From contig NZ_CP048437.1 in the NCBI RefSeq assembly GCF_010509575.1, positions 1,550,001 through 1,614,000 of the forward strand: a stretch of DNA of 64,000 bases. Reading direction: 5' to 3'. The position numbers and the translations under genes were made by a program. The DNA comes from Faecalibacterium duncaniae (lineage in GTDB: Bacteria > Bacillota > Clostridia > Oscillospirales > Ruminococcaceae). Positions within the stretch are counted from its first letter, which is position 1; each line of letters opens with the position of its first letter. The notes under the pieces were generated by a model. That model ran no database searches. It saw only the letters and a list, made by a program, of their open reading frames with translations, and was not told the DNA's origin. Shown piece after piece: positions 63,462 through 64,000 of this stretch.

Positions 63462-64000
63462 TTATTCCTGATAGCTCAGCGCCACCTGCGCGATCTGCTC
63501 CGGGTCGATGACGGTATTGAACCGCTCGGCCTTCTGCCGCAGGGCAGCAAGGCTTGCGGGTGCAGTGCGGCCGGTGGCTGCTTCCAGCTCCTGCATGGCC
63601 TCAAAGTCGTTCTGCGGGGCAGTGTGGCCCAGAGCCTCCAGCACGCTGCGGGGGAACTTGTAGGGGGAGGCAGTAGACAGCACCACCATGGGCACACCCT
63701 CGCGCTTGTGACGGCCCGCCACATGGAAGGCCACAGCGGTGTGGGTATCGCAGAGATAGCCATCCTGCTCATAGCGGGCACGGATCTCCCCTGCCACCTC
63801 TTTCTCGCTGCTCCAGCCGCAGCCAAAGCTTTCCTGAATGGCGGCCAGCGTCTCGGGCCGGACGGTATAGCTGCCGGTTTCAGACAGGCTCTTCATCAGG
63901 CCCGCCACCTCGGCATCGCTGCCGGTGACGTGATAGAGCAGGCGCTCCAGGTTAGAGGACACCAGAATATCCATGCTGGGAGAAGTGGTCTTGAAGAATT
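63462..64000 (-). CDS. thrC: Threonine synthase, C-terminal part (cut by window end)
   Basis: Only the last 179 residues are visible and the frame is open at the right edge. The FFKTTSPSMDILVSSNLERLLY segment, VSSNLERLLYHVTGSDAEV and the AVAFHVAGRHKREGVPMVVLSTASPYKFP block are typical of the longer threonine synthases of Firmicutes. Converts phosphohomoserine to threonine with PLP. The active-site lysine is in the missing part. The 38-base gap before the metallophosphoesterase suggests co-transcription. Confidence 0.93.
   Translation of the reverse strand, partial: FFKTTSPSMDILVSSNLERLLYHVTGSDAEVAGLMKSLSETGSYTVRPETLAAIQESFGCGWSSEKEVAGEIRARYEQDGYLCDTHTAVAFHVAGRHKREGVPMVVLSTASPYKFPRSVLEALGHTAPQNDFEAMQELEAATGRTAPASLAALRQKAERFNTVIDPEQIAQVALSYQE

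Overview
This window looks like chromosome of a Gram-positive Clostridia member, most likely Oscillospiraceae/Ruminococcaceae (the Faecalibacterium-Subdoligranulum-Gemmiger neighbourhood is my best guess; species is not decidable by eye). The evidence is gene order: nadK-argR-recN, a tyrosine T-box before tyrS, phoH-ybeY-era-recO-mutS2, hprK-murB-rapZ-whiA-dnaE, clpX-clpP-tig, fused secDF, and a full eight-gene spoIIIA operon plus a gerA-type germinant receptor operon. The last two point to a spore-forming lineage or a recent descendant of one. I see no prophage, insertion sequence, CRISPR array or rRNA.

Layout. 1-4.3 kb: end of nadK, argR, recN, T-box and tyrS. 4.4-9.2 kb (minus): lysine/diaminopimelate genes asd, dapA, dapB, followed by a CapA-like protein and a free-standing ACT-domain protein. 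9.2-13.2 kb (plus): queA, tgt, yajC and two small membrane proteins, one SpoIIM-like. 13.3-15.0 kb: a single tRNA-Thr(CGT), a TetR regulator, and decayed fragments (an AraC-type cupin N-terminus and a TM2 protein without a start codon). 15.0-19.2 kb: a four-gene catabolic cassette of two Gfo/Idh/MocA oxidoreductases flanked by two TIM-barrel sugar isomerase/epimerase proteins. 19.3-25.1 kb: phoH-ybeY-era-recO-mutS2, then an N-acetylmuramoyl-L-alanine amidase. 26.3-34.0 kb (minus): a GNAT, a Xer-type recombinase, radA and spoIIIAH to spoIIIAA. 34.1-46.0 kb (minus): ligA, a ketopantoate reductase-like protein, pfkA, dnaE, whiA, rapZ, murB, hprK. 46.3-50.1 kb (plus): a Na/Pi cotransporter with PhoU domain, a PhoB/PhoP-like regulator and a PhoR-like kinase, behind TTTACA repeats resembling a Pho box. 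50.1-54.5 kb: gerA-type operon (minus) and divergent DUF421-DUF4363 genes. 54.6-64.0 kb (minus): nrdR, secDF, an aminotransferase, clpX, clpP, tig, a metallophosphoesterase, and the end of thrC.

The most interesting parts are the two-oxidoreductase/two-isomerase cassette, whose make-up matches a keto-sugar route of oxidation, elimination, hydration and reduction; the phosphate cassette with a constitutive-looking promoter and a separate Pho-box promoter; the spoIIIA operon with a sigma-E-like promoter and an unusually short SpoIIIAF; and the ACT-only protein in the lysine gene run. Many adjacent genes share ATGA stop/start overlaps (all but one junction in spoIIIA, the phosphate cassette, gerB-gerC, whiA-dnaE), which indicates translational coupling. 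Promoters and terminators were found by eye from consensus spacing and hairpins and have not been tested.
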